A DNA stretch of 64,000 nt. It comes from Phytophthora sp. 'mugwort' (taxonomy: Eukaryota > Oomycota > Peronosporomycetes > Peronosporales > Peronosporaceae). Numbering within the stretch: position 1 is the first letter of the stretch; each line of letters opens with the position of its first letter. The notes under the pieces are model-generated. The model saw only the letters and a program-made list of their open reading frames with translations, did no database searches and had not been told where the DNA came from. The DNA lies in contig JAUCEF010000012.1 in assembly GCA_033558025.1 (NCBI GenBank), forward strand, positions 3,472,001 through 3,536,000, written 5' to 3'. Positions 21,511 through 32,827 of the stretch are shown piece by piece. The position numbers and the translations under genes are program-made.

Positions 21511-22256
21511 CTGAGTTAGTCACTTGTACTCGGCTGTCGGGATTGCGAAAAATGAGAAATGTCCAGACAAGCTGCGATAATGGGAGCGATTGGTACAGTA
21601 ACATCTGTCTGAATTACTACGTATGGTACAGTTTGTGGTGCAGAGGCAGCGTAATACGGTGCACTGTGAGCGTGATACATGTATCTCGAAGTACGTGCAC
21701 ACGTACACAAGTGCTCAGCATCAACAGCCGGAGCTCTCTGCTCGATGGGCAATTGCCGTGACTTGCTGCAAACAGATCACTTGAATGATTGCGCTTGAGC
21801 TATAGTGCATTTACGGAGCTTGTTCTTAAAGGCATTTGACATTAAAATCGTGTTTTACATAATTGTACAGGCATGCCTTTGCAAGCCACCTAGAAATCCC
21901 AACACGATTCTGTACAACGACAGCTCAACTTTCCCCATCCAGGTCAAATAAGTAGGAATGCTTTGCAACAAATTTGGACGGCAATTGGAGGGGGGGGTTG
22001 ACATTGCCCATCATCGGCTTAGATTATACCGGACTGTTTATGTAACAATACACGACGGAAAAACCCACCCGCCCTTTTTCTACTATTAGACTTGGGCTTG
22101 CAAGAAAACTTCGGCATTTTTTTTTGTCGACGGGTTTTTATGTCGTTATATGTATGCCAGACGAATGTTCAGACTGCCGTATTCCAACTTTGACAGTACA
22201 TCGTAATTTTTGTACGGACTGGCTGTTGTCAATCTTGAGATTTCATTCTGTCGTCG
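21511..22256. other. Upstream region of the basic-less bZIP gene; possible uORF
   Basis: On the minus strand a 78-codon ORF (21752-21516) ends 5 bp before the bZIP-family ATG at 21510. Without transcript data it may be leader, upstream ORF or chance. The rest to 22256 shows no gene. Confidence 0.3.
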
Positions 22257-22452
22257 TTGGAAGAGGGCGGGTCCATGGAGCGCGGCAACGTTGTTGGTGC
22301 TACCGGAAGCGAAGCCGATCTAGTTTGCTGTGCCGGTGGCAGTGTGCGCGACTTCACGGGTAGCAGGGATGACTACACCGAGGTCTATGCAGAAGGAGAG
22401 GCGCAAGCAATGAGAGCGGCGGGCAAATTGTTTTTCCGACAATGGTGGTGTT

Positions 22453-22490
<38 letters not shown>

Positions 22491-22530
22491 TGTGTGTCTG
22501 TGTGTGTGTGTGTGTGTGGGGGGGGGGGGG
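22453..22530 (+). repeat. (GT)n microsatellite followed by 13 G
   Basis: About 65 bp of mostly pure GT dinucleotide with two CT variants (22453-22517), then G13 (22518-22530). It sits within the former coding region of the Harbinger accessory gene and breaks its frame. Confidence 0.9.
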
Positions 22531-23240
22531 CTTCTGGTGAAGGTTACGGTGAAGGCGGCCGCGGTAGTGTTCGGGGCGGCCGTGGGGGCGCGGTGGTAGT
22601 GGCGCTCCAAATGCTCGTATCAAGGGCAAAAAGGCAGTGAGCAAGCGACCTACACGAGGCAGAGCATGGGGGAATGACGATATTCTCATTTTAATTAAGG
22701 CATGGAAAGCGGCATCACTACTGCGACTCCTGACGGCCACACAGCTAAGCAAGCTGGTATCACCGTCTACTCAATCTTTATTTCTCGCTTGTTGACGCTA
22801 AAGTCAGAAGTTAGGGGTTAGGAATGGAAGGTGTTGATGAGTATTTAGTCGGAATCGCTAATGCTCCGCCTCATCCTGAGGGTGTGTTAGCTGTTGCCGA
22901 CTCCAATTTCCGTCCGCGTTCAAGGCGAGCGCTTGAAGACAAAATGAGTTCGCTGCGATCCTCCTACGCGCTGATCTCAGACCACAACAACGGCACCTTA
23001 GTTGGAAGTACGGGGTGATCAAAATGGTTCAGTATTCCTACTTCAGAGCAGGCTGAGATACTGAAAAGTGGGGACGTGTCGCGCTCAGCTCTGATGACTA
23101 CACTGCCCTTGGCGATGTTTATGAGGACGACCCGAGCCTAATGCCAGTTTGTGGTGGGATTGGGATTGAATTAGGTTCGATTGCTCATGACAACGACAGC
23201 CACGTTGTGGAGTCATCGCCAAAGGGTAGGAAGCGTTCTC

Positions 23241-23254
23241 GGGGGGGGGGGGGG
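23241..23254 (+). repeat. 14-G homopolymer
   Basis: G14 within the Gly-coding part of the Harbinger accessory gene (SRGGG). One of six G or C runs of at least 10 nt in the window. Confidence 0.95.
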
Positions 23255-23446
23255 ATCGCGGACGTGATGCAGGAGGTGATGGCGAAAGCCGTAAAGTTCA
23301 TGGAATCAATTGCACAGCAAGATCGAGAGCAGTTCTTCCTTCACCAGAAAGATGAAAACGAGAAAACGCGTGCTTTGTTACGAGACCTCTTTTAGGCTCA
23401 ACCTTAGCTGACTCCAGCTACGACTAACAGAATCCCGAAATCTCAT

Positions 23447-24759
23447 TCAACTTAAGATAACATTTCTTGTTTTGTCTGCATCGATTTGAATGTTTGGACA
23501 GGCTTCCTCACTTGTTAGTGCGAGATAGTTCGCAAAGTAAACTGCACGCCGATGCTCTTCAGCTCGTACGTTCCACACGCCATCGTTTTCATCGATCACA
23601 AAATTGTGCAATATACAGATTGCAGTTAATAATGTTGGAACATCGTTCAAATTGGTCCTTGCAATCTCGATTGGCTTCGCTAGTACTCTCCACCTTGCCT
23701 TGGCTACTCCAAACGCACACTCGACCGAATAACGCATGCCAGCCAGCCTCTTGTTTAGCTTGCTAACGACGACATCCTTTTCCGTCGCGGCTATCTCGTA
23801 AGTCGTCAGCTAACAAGAAAAACGGTATCTACCGGTTTTCTTCAACTTTGTTTGCAGAAATCCAGCACCTTGAGCTCCGCCGGCTGCACTGAGAATATAT
23901 TCATGTATCTGTCCGGCACCGCTGTTGGAAAACACGCGGCTATCTCCTGCTGTCCCTGGCCAGCGCATATCGACATCCAAAAATCGCCGATGACAGTCGA
24001 CAACAGCGCTCATATTAAGAGAATAGAATCCTTTCCGGTTAAAAACCTTTTGCTTCGACGGCTGCATGATCGGGATATGACAGCCATCTAGAGACCCGAC
24101 GCAGCCAGGCATGCCATATCCATCTTCGAATTCAATTGACAGCTTTAGAAGCTCCTCACCCTGCGCAGGAAATACAACGTAGTTCTCCATCAGCCTTACA
24201 ACAGCCTTCGACACATCTCGCAAAATACCAGACGCCGTAAATTTACCAATGCCAAACTGTGAGCGCAACAGCTGAAGGGAGCATCCATGGCCAATGAAGT
24301 AAAGAAAGACAGCAAGTCTCACTGAAGCTGATAACGGCTCGCCAAAATTCGTAGACTTCTTCTCAATGGTTGGTCGAATTTTGCACAGCAGCTTTGCAAA
24401 AACCGCTGGAGTGACCCTAAAGGTGGATCGAAATTCACTTGGATCCATCTCAAGTGTGAACACGAACGACCGCCAGTGAATACTGCTAGATATCTTGCAT
24501 CGCCCCCTGAGCCGTAACGCAATGCTTCGTCCGCTAACACAGCGAGTAGTATTGGGGCAACCCCACTGACAACATGCGTTCGAAGCGATGGGCGGGCCTT
24601 CGCATGCAGAAACAGCTGCTCCAGTACAAGTCGAAGGCGAAGCCGTTCATTTTTGTTAAGGGGTTGAACCCATTGCGTGCCGAGGGCAGGCGAACTCTGG
24701 AATACAAAATCAACACCCACACAAACATCATGCGTAAGAGAACAATGTCGTGAATGCAA
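23447..24759 (-). pseudogene. PIF/Harbinger (DDE_Tnp_4) transposase, nearly intact
   Basis: The main frame runs from 24463 to 23447 with a single in-frame TAG (23812-23810). The DDE triad is in place: GCVGSLDGCHIPIMQPSKQK (first Asp), FLDVDMRWPGTAGDSRVFSN (second Asp), and, beyond the stop, MRYSVECAFGVAKARWRVLA (Glu). The HTH-like segment LLRSQFGIGKFTASGILRDV precedes the core, and CILHNFVIDEN closes it. The 24 codons between the stop and the next Met stay in the same frame (23809 to 23737). The N-terminal part (24759-24463) is read in a different frame, so one shift lies near 24463. This is among the best-preserved transposases here. Confidence 0.8.
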
Positions 24760-24887
24760 AATTCCCGTTGTAGGGACTTACGTTGTTGCTGTCGTTTGCT
24801 GTTACCACTGTGCCGCCCAGCACCATGCCGCCTGTGGCTGGAGACATGCTGCTGGCGATGGACGCGTGCCGCCCGTGCGGGAGACAT

Positions 24888-26089
24888 GCTGCTGGCGGTG
24901 AACGACCATGACGCCCGTGGTCGGAGACGTGATGTTGGTGGTGGACTTGACCATACCGACCTGGGCGCTCTTGGTTAGGCGTGTGTGTTTCATCGCGGGC
25001 AGCATGCTGCTGGCAAAGGCGGCGCCACATCTCGTGCGGGGCGTGCTGCTAACTGGGAATGAGACGCCACTTGTGCGGCTACGCGCTGCGCCTCCTGCGC
25101 GAGGTTGTGCTCGGGGGGTTGGATCGGCGCAGACGTTGGTCTTGAGAATCGTTCGTGCGCGTTTCCATGCTTAGCTGATGGATTTTCGTTTGTTAAGCCG
25201 GAACGTATAGGGGGTGCCCCAAAGCGAGGACCGCAAAACGACAAGATTTTCAGAGTTATTGTCCAATCACCGGCATAGCGATATACCGGAGCCGGCAATG
25301 TGAACCCATGCTCCGATATTGCTTCCGCCATGCTAAACCGAAGCCTGATAGTGTGAACCCGGCCAATGTGTCTTCGGTTATTGGTACAACGCTTGTCGTC
25401 TCAAATGATTTAAAGTATGGGAAAACTTAATACTCTGTAGCGTTTTTCTTTGGCTTGGGCAATCCCTATAGCTGACTACATGAAGGAATGGGCTTAACAT
25501 GGCAAATCCTCGTAATGTCGTAACCAGGCATTCAACTGCTGGTCAATGTCGTAACTTGCAGCTAGAGCAATTAACCTGCACAGTAATCCACCGTAACACT
25601 AAATAATCCACCGTAACACTAAAACGGCGCTTACTTATATGTTCTGTTTTTCCACACCCGTGAATCTGGTTCTCATCGTTAAGTACGAAAGTGTGCATAG
25701 ACCGCGCATGATAAAATGACTGAGAGATTGAAAAACTGAACAGGTGATTCGCGCAAATCCAAACAAACCCTTCGGAAGGGTAAGGGTTTTCTATTGCAGA
25801 AAGTACCAGAAATTTTGGCACAGCACCATGTCTACAGTTCAGTTGTGTACCGTATCGACTGTACCGTATGCACCGTAAAATTGGAATATGAAACTGTACG
25901 TGTACTACACTCCGTATTCCTGTTTTGATGAATGAGAGGTCAGCTAAAAATTACACTTGGACTTGTAAATGCTGGTCATTTTCAAATTCATAATAATATG
26001 GATAGGGTATTACTATCTATGCCGGTACTAAAAACTAATGCGATAAAGGGCTGTTTAATAGATTGTGCCTCCTCGCAACGAAAGGATTA
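24888..26089. other. Intergenic; small tandem duplication
   Basis: No gene is recognised. Imperfect short repeats of 'gacatgctgctggcg' type occur at 24844-25015. A perfect 20-bp tandem duplication (taatccaccgtaacactaaa) occupies 25584-25623. Confidence 0.5.
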
Positions 26090-26344
26090 ATGATAAACGC
26101 TACGTCATGTGTATCCGGGCTTACTTTGTTGAGTAGCAACATAGACCGGGCCGTTGCAAGTCTTACCATCTGTGGTTTAATAGGTTATCCAGTACTCGGA
26201 ACAAAGGCGGCAGCTCGTCTATATTTTCTGCTAGAAATTCTTCTCCTGGCTTCAGTTCTCGCTTACTCCGTAGTACTTGTTTCCGGTCTTAACTCCCGGA
26301 TCACCTCATACACAACGAAGCTGGAGGGCATGTACAAGGAATGA
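26090..26344 (+). CDS. Hypothetical small hydrophobic protein (doubtful)
   Basis: ATG at 26090 opens 84 codons with two hydrophobic stretches (SLTICGLIGYPVLG and LYFLLEILLLASVLAYSVVL), which could span a membrane. No family is recognised, and there is no supporting paralogue or signal. It lies 92 bp from the 3' end of the bZIP pseudogene, tail to tail. It may be chance. Confidence 0.2.
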   Translation: MINATSCVSGLTLLSSNIDRAVASLTICGLIGYPVLGTKAAARLYFLLEILLLASVLAYSVVLVSGLNSRITSYTTKLEGMYKE

Positions 26345-26435
26345 CTATAGTATAAGTTCTCGGATGATTTCGGCATACGAGAATCGATAGCTGAATTTGT
26401 GTCAGATCTGCCTCGTTTGAGTTATAAGTTATATT

Positions 26436-27262
26436 TTACTTATAAATTTTACTTATTAGCGGACGATCTCCATTGGATGGTAGGAGAAATGATGGACTTA
26501 TCGAAGACGCGTGCCCTTTCTCCAAGCTGCCCACAAGAGCTAATATCGGTCTTAGCAAGTCTGGCTGTGATATGACACTACTGACGCACCTTTGATCGGA
26601 GTCCCACTCAAACCGAATTGAGCCGCGCATGGCAATGCGTTGGCCAAGTAGTTTCTCGTCCAACCCTTTGTACTTGCCGCTTTTGTCGGACAAATGAGGA
26701 AACACATGCGTAGGGTTCGCTCTGTGACCGTAAGTCTGGTAGTTGTAGTGGCGACAAGTGAGCCTGAAGATTCCGTTTTCATCTCTTTAACCTCCAGCTC
26801 TATGTCTTGAAACCACAGGAAAATGCATTACCAAGTCCTGATCATTGCCTCCGGACCGCGTCCAGTGTTGAACAGTACATCTGGAGACATTGTAGCACGC
26901 AGAAACTCAAATTGGTTACGGGAACAGGGTTGAGTTCGTGGCTGAAGACCGTTGCGAAAGACGCGGAATTACTCGAGAACCACGTTCCATACATTTTCTT
27001 TTGCCGGTAGAGCCGTGGAGACAGTGCGTCGTCGTTGCTGCAGGTTCTCAACCTGTTCTTGGAGCTGTCGAGTCTCTACCTCCATTGTCTTCAGATGACT
27101 CTCCTGTGTTTCCCTGTAGCAAGTTTGGATTCGCAATGTAATTTTCGTAGCTGTTTCTCCTGCCTGACTCCCCGCCCCATCGCACCTTCGTTTTGACATT
27201 CACTTTTTAATGATTCTGTCTCTTCCGGCTGGTGAGGGAGAGTAAGCCATCCACTGCTGCGT
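26436..27262 (-). pseudogene. bZIP-family pseudogene (third paralogue)
   Basis: The minus strand retains the family order in several frames: QPEETESLKSE near 27235, then ITLRIQTCYRETQESHLKTM and EVETRQLQEQVENLQQRRR (decayed basic region plus zipper). Next come PAKENVWNVVLEYFRVFRNG, FLRATMSPDVLFNTGRGPEA, FLWFQDIELEVKEM, TRLTVTERTLR, MFPHLSDKSG, AMRGSIRFEWDSDQRCVSSV and ISQPDLLRPILALVGSLE. By zipper alignment Thr occupies the invariant Asn position, while YR at the Arg position remains. A TAG and several frameshifts disable it. It matches the intact genes at 20.4 and 39.2 kb over most of their length. Confidence 0.75.
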
Positions 27263-28345
27263 CCGTGGCACGTGCGGTCAACAGCGTGTTGGCCTCACTT
27301 GTCACGGGCAGGCGCACCTACATGTCTTCGATCTTCCGAGGCCGGAAGTGCGATTGACGCACCGTATCGTCGACAAAAAAGCTTTTTCAGCCATAGATAC
27401 CCGATTAAGGGCATCACCAACAATAGTGTCATCCGGTCGCGTCTCGACAGGGGCTTGGAGACCGCTGGTACACATGAATCAACCATAGTATCCGAGAAAG
27501 TTGACGCCGCGTATTCTCGGGCGTGCGAGTTGAGCATTGACGTTCAGTTTCGGGGCTCCATCGACAACTGGAACGACAGGCGCACGTTACTGGACCAGCT
27601 GCCTACACGTAGTAATTGTGTGGCGCTGGCTATTACTAGTGGCAGGCAAGTCGTTGTGCTACAGTTCGTGTAGTCTCAGCGTGATCCTTAAGCGTTCAGA
27701 AATAACAGCTGGGGGCATGCCCATCTAATGACTTGCAGATCGCTGGTTGTCCTCGCCTTTTTATCTGGAATCTTGTATGGAGTTACAGCCTGGAACTTAC
27801 AATAACAAAAACGCGTTGAGCAAAGCCCAAGGTGGCTCCTGAATTGCAACGCGACAACTCCGCGCCAATTTTATTGGACCGTAAGCCGACAACTATTTTC
27901 TGCGCTTGAGACAACGCCTTGACATGAATACATGTACCTAAGGGTTAACGCTAACAGTATGTAACGATGTCCTGGACATATTTGACTATTTAAGTGGATG
28001 AAGCAAGTATTCACCAGGGTTTTCCTGTGTCGATGGAATCTGGTCGATTTTAGTTGTTGACATCGATGTCCATGACGATATTTATCTTTCTTCGTATCCG
28101 TGTGGCGAACAGTTGGTAATGCTGCGTTCCCAGACCAAACGAGTGTAACAGCTGTATGCATGGATCACGCCGTAGGGACTCCCTACTATTTAACAATGAT
28201 ATGCTGGTTATTCACGGCAAGTTATGACAACGAGGAACGAAAACCGCATTATTAATAGTGTTCGTGAATCCTCCACAAAAGCATAATTCACTATTTTTCT
28301 GGGATAGAAAATGGTTCTGGGATAGAAATGGCTACGCACACCGTC
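27263..28345. other. Intergenic, nothing recognised
   Basis: An open frame at 27272-27673 (133 codons) lies just upstream of the bZIP pseudogene on the opposite strand but has no motif. I see no other structure. Confidence 0.4.
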
Positions 28346-28575
28346 TTAAAAGGAGGTCAAACAAAACGACCAACCGGAGGAGACGAGCGTAGCCATAGCA
28401 AACGCGCGCAGGGTGCCCAAGAAGCAACGCCGCGCGGTATTTGCGGTGGTGGAACCAGCGCCCAGCTTTCTAGTTAACCGAGCACTGTAACGAGCCGAAC
28501 TTCTTTCCGCGCAGGAGCGCAGCCACTGCCTTTGCGATTCGCAATTTGCGAAGCAAAGACAAGGTCTGGTTTGAC
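28346..28575 (-). repeat. Long inverted repeat, left copy
   Basis: About 215-230 bp similar in reverse orientation to 32265-32484. Both translate to a related peptide (SSARYSARLTRKLGAGSTTANTAR here, SSARYSARLAGKLGVGPASVNTAR there). Outer ends share aaaacgaccaa. Confidence 0.65.
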
Positions 28576-30660
28576 ATCGGTCAGAGGGAGGGATAGGGTT
28601 AAGAGAGATGGGAGATTTAATTAAAAAAAATTCCAAAGTAAGTTAAACCAAAATTGTGACGCGGGCGGTCAGTAGGTATGCATATCCTCTTCCATCTGAT
28701 GTACATCGACGACTATATGTACTATAACACAACGACATAATGTAGGTTGCCCAGGTTTACACTGATACGCACTTTTGAACAATACACGCAACTGCATGAT
28801 TGTCTCTTACAAGTACGCACGGCTGTCAATTACTGTCAAGTTTAGTGTACAGATAATCCGGAAAGGTTGGGGGCAATAAAGACTGAAGACTGCGAGATGG
28901 CAACATTAGCACAGGTGTCACATAGACACAAAATGTTCTGAGTTACTCAGAATTGTTCGCTGAACTAGTAATGCTTCCAACAATTCCTAATAGTGTCTGG
29001 TGAAGCTGCGTCTTAAGTCTCAGATGGCATGGAGACGTTTTATCGCTGAAGCCACCAACGCGCATGTAGAATGCGACAGTACTTTAGCACTGCAAACAAC
29101 TCGTTCCTACTTGTCTGTTTCCCGCAAGACGATACTTCCCGCTACATATAATCTAACTCAGTATATGGAGTTGTATGACAACAAATCATCACTGCATGCA
29201 AGCACTATATCTGGAAAGTTTCACGGCTGGTTGCGATTCCGGATTAGGCGGGGACGTCTGTACAGTAATCTGCCTTAATAAAGTAACACATTATAACCCG
29301 TATAATGTTATAGCAGAAAATTGTGATTTGTTTGCATTTTGCTATAGACACTCTTATTATCTTTAATTCATTATGCTGAGCATGACTTCGTTATTTGAAG
29401 TATATTATCGTACTGTATTCGTTGCGACGGTGTTGTTTTTGAAAACTTCACCGTTTGTAAGAAATGCTTTGATCGTAAGAACTGAGGTGATGTGCAAAAT
29501 AATAACATAAAACTGTGTCGTGACGTAGAGGTGGATCTTGAATCACAACGGCATAAACCCTTACTCCCCCGCCGCATCCTAACCCGGACTTGGTAGTGAC
29601 GACCAAAACTTATCGTCTGATCTTCACGCTAGCAAGGGCATGACTTCGGGCGGGGGCGCTCGTCAGGAACCCGAAAATATCATTTATACGTATTGCTGTG
29701 AAATAGAACAATAAGTACCGTGAGGTGTTGCTTGAATCAAGACAAATAACTAAATATATATGACAAGTCAATACCTTATCAGTAAACAGGCTTGAAGTAA
29801 AAGCACGCGATCTGCTTAGGCGTGGCCTTGCTCGTCGAGCACTGCGGGGCTAGGAACGTGTCGGGCATGGCTTGGGTACGAGGTTGAAGTAGGGAAACTG
29901 TAGGAAATTTATGAGCTAGGCTATCAGTATGTGGCGGAGGCTGTCAAAGCGTACAAAATAAATATTGTGGGTAAATACATCAGATTGATAAATACGTAAA
30001 TTACAGTAAAGCAGCTTATATTAAATAGTTGATACGCTAAATCACAATATATTTCCAGTAAATATATTGTTCGGGTTCCCTGGCGCTCATGGACGGATTA
30101 TTCTTGAATATCGGGTGCGCGATCGTCCTCTATATAGTAAGTCCCGGCTACACTAATACGTACGTAAGTAATAACAAGTCTAGCGTACCATGGCATCCTA
30201 TCGTACTTAATACGATCAGAGTCTATCAAACTTGTAGACTTGCATTATGGTAACGATAACATGAAACTTGGCCGTTAGAAATACTGTCAAATATTGTGAT
30301 ACTTACGAGAATTCTAAAGCACTACCCCGCAACATCGGTTAGTCTGGTACGTGACTCCAGACACGCGTCGAGATGCAGCAGAAACGAACCAGGCTGCGTA
30401 TTGGGATCGATGGTCTACAGTTTCCTCGTAAACCGATTCAAAATTTCATGCGGGACCGCGTTATGAAGTCATCAAACACATTTCATCCATCTCCAACACT
30501 TGGAACACGTTGATAATACATCCCCAGGTTGTTTCTACCGACTCATTGCGCGTTAAAAACAGCTTTGGGTACTGTCGACTCGCTGAGAAGTTTGGACTGG
30601 ATAAAGGTTGGTTGCTAAAGCCGCGTTCGCGTTAGATGGCTCTCCCTTCAGCTAGAAGAC
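28576..30660. other. Intergenic, AT-rich, nothing recognised
   Basis: Short open frames (for example 29000-29278) show no motif. No RNA gene is seen. Confidence 0.45.
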
Positions 30661-30752
30661 CGCATAATGTTTGTTTGTAATGTCGTGGAAAACACTAAAA
30701 AAAAAGAGTTTGAAGTTTTCCTTTTTCCACGGCATGACAAACATTATGCAGC
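30661..30752. repeat. Near-perfect inverted repeat (hairpin), about 28-bp arms
   Basis: Left arm near 30663-30695 (gcataatgtttgt...gtcgtggaaaa) and right arm near 30723-30751 (tttttccacggcatgacaaa cattatgc) pair with few mismatches around an A-rich spacer. It may be the core of a small MITE. Confidence 0.65.
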
Positions 30753-31384
30753 TAGTGGGTTAGAGAATGCCGTCGCTCTTCGACGTTCTTGACTTCTCTG
30801 CGCAGTGACTTCGTTTTGTCTTTAAAGCTGTATCAAACTTGTCGCTCGCGTCGACTGCTCGAGAGTGTTCCTTCTTGGCAAGAACTAGTTGGACGGTCGT
30901 ATTGTCGGGATCCACACATCTCGTCATTTCTATTCTTCAGGTCGTCATTCTTGTTGTTAATACATATACCGGTAATCTGTGTATCAGCAGCCAAGTCCCG
31001 AGTGATGCTGCATTCACGAAGTTGTTGATACTAACAGGCCCGCAAGAAATATGAGGTTACCGAGGCCAGCGCAGGTCTAGGTTAGTACTCCTTCCGAGTC
31101 TTTCAAAAGCATGCGCTTGCCACTTGGCAGCTGTCTACAAGAACATGCCTATCTTTCAGTACTAAAAAAAACAGTGCTGTATTGTACCTTACCCCTGTAA
31201 TACTGGTATGGAATAGCCACAGATCTTATGGTTCGGACTTTTCCCTTGCACTCACAGAAAGCACCTACATTTAGATGCAGTACCGTATGGTATCTGTATT
31301 CTCGGAAGTCTTTGCCGCATGCAGTGATGTGTCGGCACGAGTTGCTAGAACGTCTGGAGTAAATACCAAAAAACACCGCCCGTT

Positions 31385-31690
31385 TTGGATGTACACACCG
31401 CAAAACAGCACCAGCACCTGTACAAAGTAGGGACGACCGAAGCGAGCATGCCTGGGTTTGAAGGCCGCGTGCGAAGCACGCGGATGAAAACCCAGGCTCC
31501 AACATTGCGCTCCAGGCAAGCGGAGGCTTCGCGTGCGAGCCGTAGCAGGCCTAGGGTTCTAACACTCGCAGCCTTCGTGGGTTGGTAGGGTGTGGGTGTG
31601 GGTTTAGTTTAAATTAAGGTGTTTATCGTACTTCTGCGGTGCGTTTCGGTGTTTTTGTGCCTATATCCGGTGTAAATAGTATCCCTCGAA
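31385..31690 (+). repeat. Dispersed repeat R, copy 1, with internal hairpin
   Basis: About 300 bp closely similar, in reverse orientation, to 58436-58745. Its core 31450-31496 is a strong hairpin: outer arms cctgggttt/aaacccagg enclose ccgcgtgc-gaa-gcacgcgg. The sequence on its left (about 31360-31400) also matches 63237-63280. On the minus strand it yields GVYIQNGRCF, and at 63.2 kb GVCIQNGRCF. Confidence 0.75.
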
Positions 31691-32264
31691 CATCTGCCCA
31701 TGCTCCAAGATCGTCCCCCAATCTCAATTAGTTCAAGTCATTAGCCTGGAGGGTATGTGCATGTACAACGTCGTCGCGGCGTGAACATGGCTGTTCTTCC
31801 CGCAACTAAATTGCTCTATTAATACTGTAGACGACAAAGGACTTCATTCGGACTTGAACATGTAATGTACTGTAATGAGATCACGAATACCTGCCATATC
31901 CAGGGTTGGTCGCGAAGCATCCGACACACTGACTAGCCAGTGCCACTCTAACGCCACCTTCTACATACCATGGTACATGTACACCCATGTTCTTATCTCA
32001 ACTTACTGTCAGATCTGAAGCTCCGGCTGCGGCCTGAGGAGTGTAGGCGAGACGCGCGTGGGCGGCTTTGGGCTTTGGTGCTGAAGCGGATTTTCTGTTC
32101 CCAGTTATCGCAGCGTGATGTCTTCAATGTGCCGATAAAGAAGGTTTTGTCCGTGCAAAAAATAAATGGCACTTGTTGCTGCACCCATCTAGCCTCGTCA
32201 CATTTCTGACATACATGTAGTTTTGTATTAAATGCACATCTCTCTTTACTCTAGCCGTCCCGAG

Positions 32265-32484
32265 GACCGATGGCATCGTGGTCTTGGGCTTTGCTTCGCA
32301 AAGCAGTCGCTGCGCTCCTGCGAGGAAAAGATCTAAGCTCGGCCCGCTACAGTGCTCGACTCGCTGGAAAGCTCGGCGTAGGGCCCGCCTCCGTAAATAC
32401 CGCGCGGATTTGCTGTGGCTACGCGCGCTCGCAACCGCTCTCCTCCATTGGTCGTTTTATGTGACTTTCACCCCTCTTTTTCTG
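32265..32484 (+). repeat. Long inverted repeat, right copy
   Basis: Reverse-oriented partner of 28346-28575. Contains the short palindrome gctttgcttcgcaaagc near 32286-32302. Confidence 0.65.
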
Positions 32485-32827
32485 GACGAGTACTCTAACC
32501 ACTCTAAAAAAAAATACCTCCTGTCCTTCCAATGAAAAATGCGGACGATGATACATCCACTGGACAGAAAAATATTATGCTATACCTTCCTAGCCCTATT
32601 GTAAAGATTCATATGTTTTTGATAAAGAGTCAAAGACAGATGTGAATAAATGACGAATATATAAAGCTTCGAGCCGATTTCAGCTTAGTTACCCAAAGGC
32701 AATGTGTAATTCAGAAATCGCGTGTATTGTACGATATACAGTGGTGTGTGTTGTACATTGAGGAAGTGTTGTACTGAAATTTTTTTAATCTTATGTTGAC
32801 ATTAAACACAATTCAGCAAGATAAGGT

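Larger units (their letters stand above)
22257..23395 (+). pseudogene. Harbinger Myb/SANT-like accessory protein, broken
   Basis: ORF 22257-22640 starts MEEGGSMERGNVVGATGSEA and is disrupted by a GT microsatellite and a 13-G run. The DNA-binding segment then reads VSKRPTRGRAWGNDDILILI and KAWKAASLLRLLTATQL (22640-22745), a Trp-anchored Myb-like helix. It stops at a TGA near 22795. In another frame, DSNFRPRSRRALEDKMSSLR and SSYALISDHNNGTLVG (22824-23018) continue the trihelix. The C-terminal ORF 23141-23395 has a KGRKRSRGGG basic patch (swollen by a 14-G run) and a helical tail, MQEVMAKAVKFMESIAQQDR then EQFFLHQKDENEKTRALLRD. At least three frame breaks. Confidence 0.6.
22257..24887. mobile_element. 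PIF/Harbinger transposon (two convergent genes)
   Basis: A DDE_Tnp_4 transposase on the minus strand (24759-23447) and a Myb/SANT-like protein on the plus strand (about 22257-23395) converge with about 50 bp between their ends. PIF/Harbinger elements are known to carry this pair; the Myb-like protein helps the transposase reach the nucleus and bind the ends. I could not find the TIRs or 3-bp target duplication, so the limits are those of the coding traces. Confidence 0.7.
28346..32484. mobile_element. Candidate long-TIR element without visible transposase
   Basis: The two inverted copies face each other symmetrically, with the same sequence at both outer ends, like the long TIRs of MULE or foldback elements. 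The 3.7 kb between them has no recognised transposase, only a hairpin (30661-30752) and a dispersed repeat (31395-31690). Two independent insertions of one repeat family would look the same, so the unit is tentative. Confidence 0.35.

Noticed and set aside
22320..22752. Cys/Val- and His/Thr-repeat proteins over the microsatellite on both strands
   Set aside because: They are translations of the GT repeat; the Myb-like frame explains the region better.
31993..32184. Minus-strand fragment (FIFCTDKTFFIGTLKTSRCD) as a Tc1-type DDE piece
   Set aside because: Only a weak match to the S-D-E-K-x-F motif, with no neighbouring domains.
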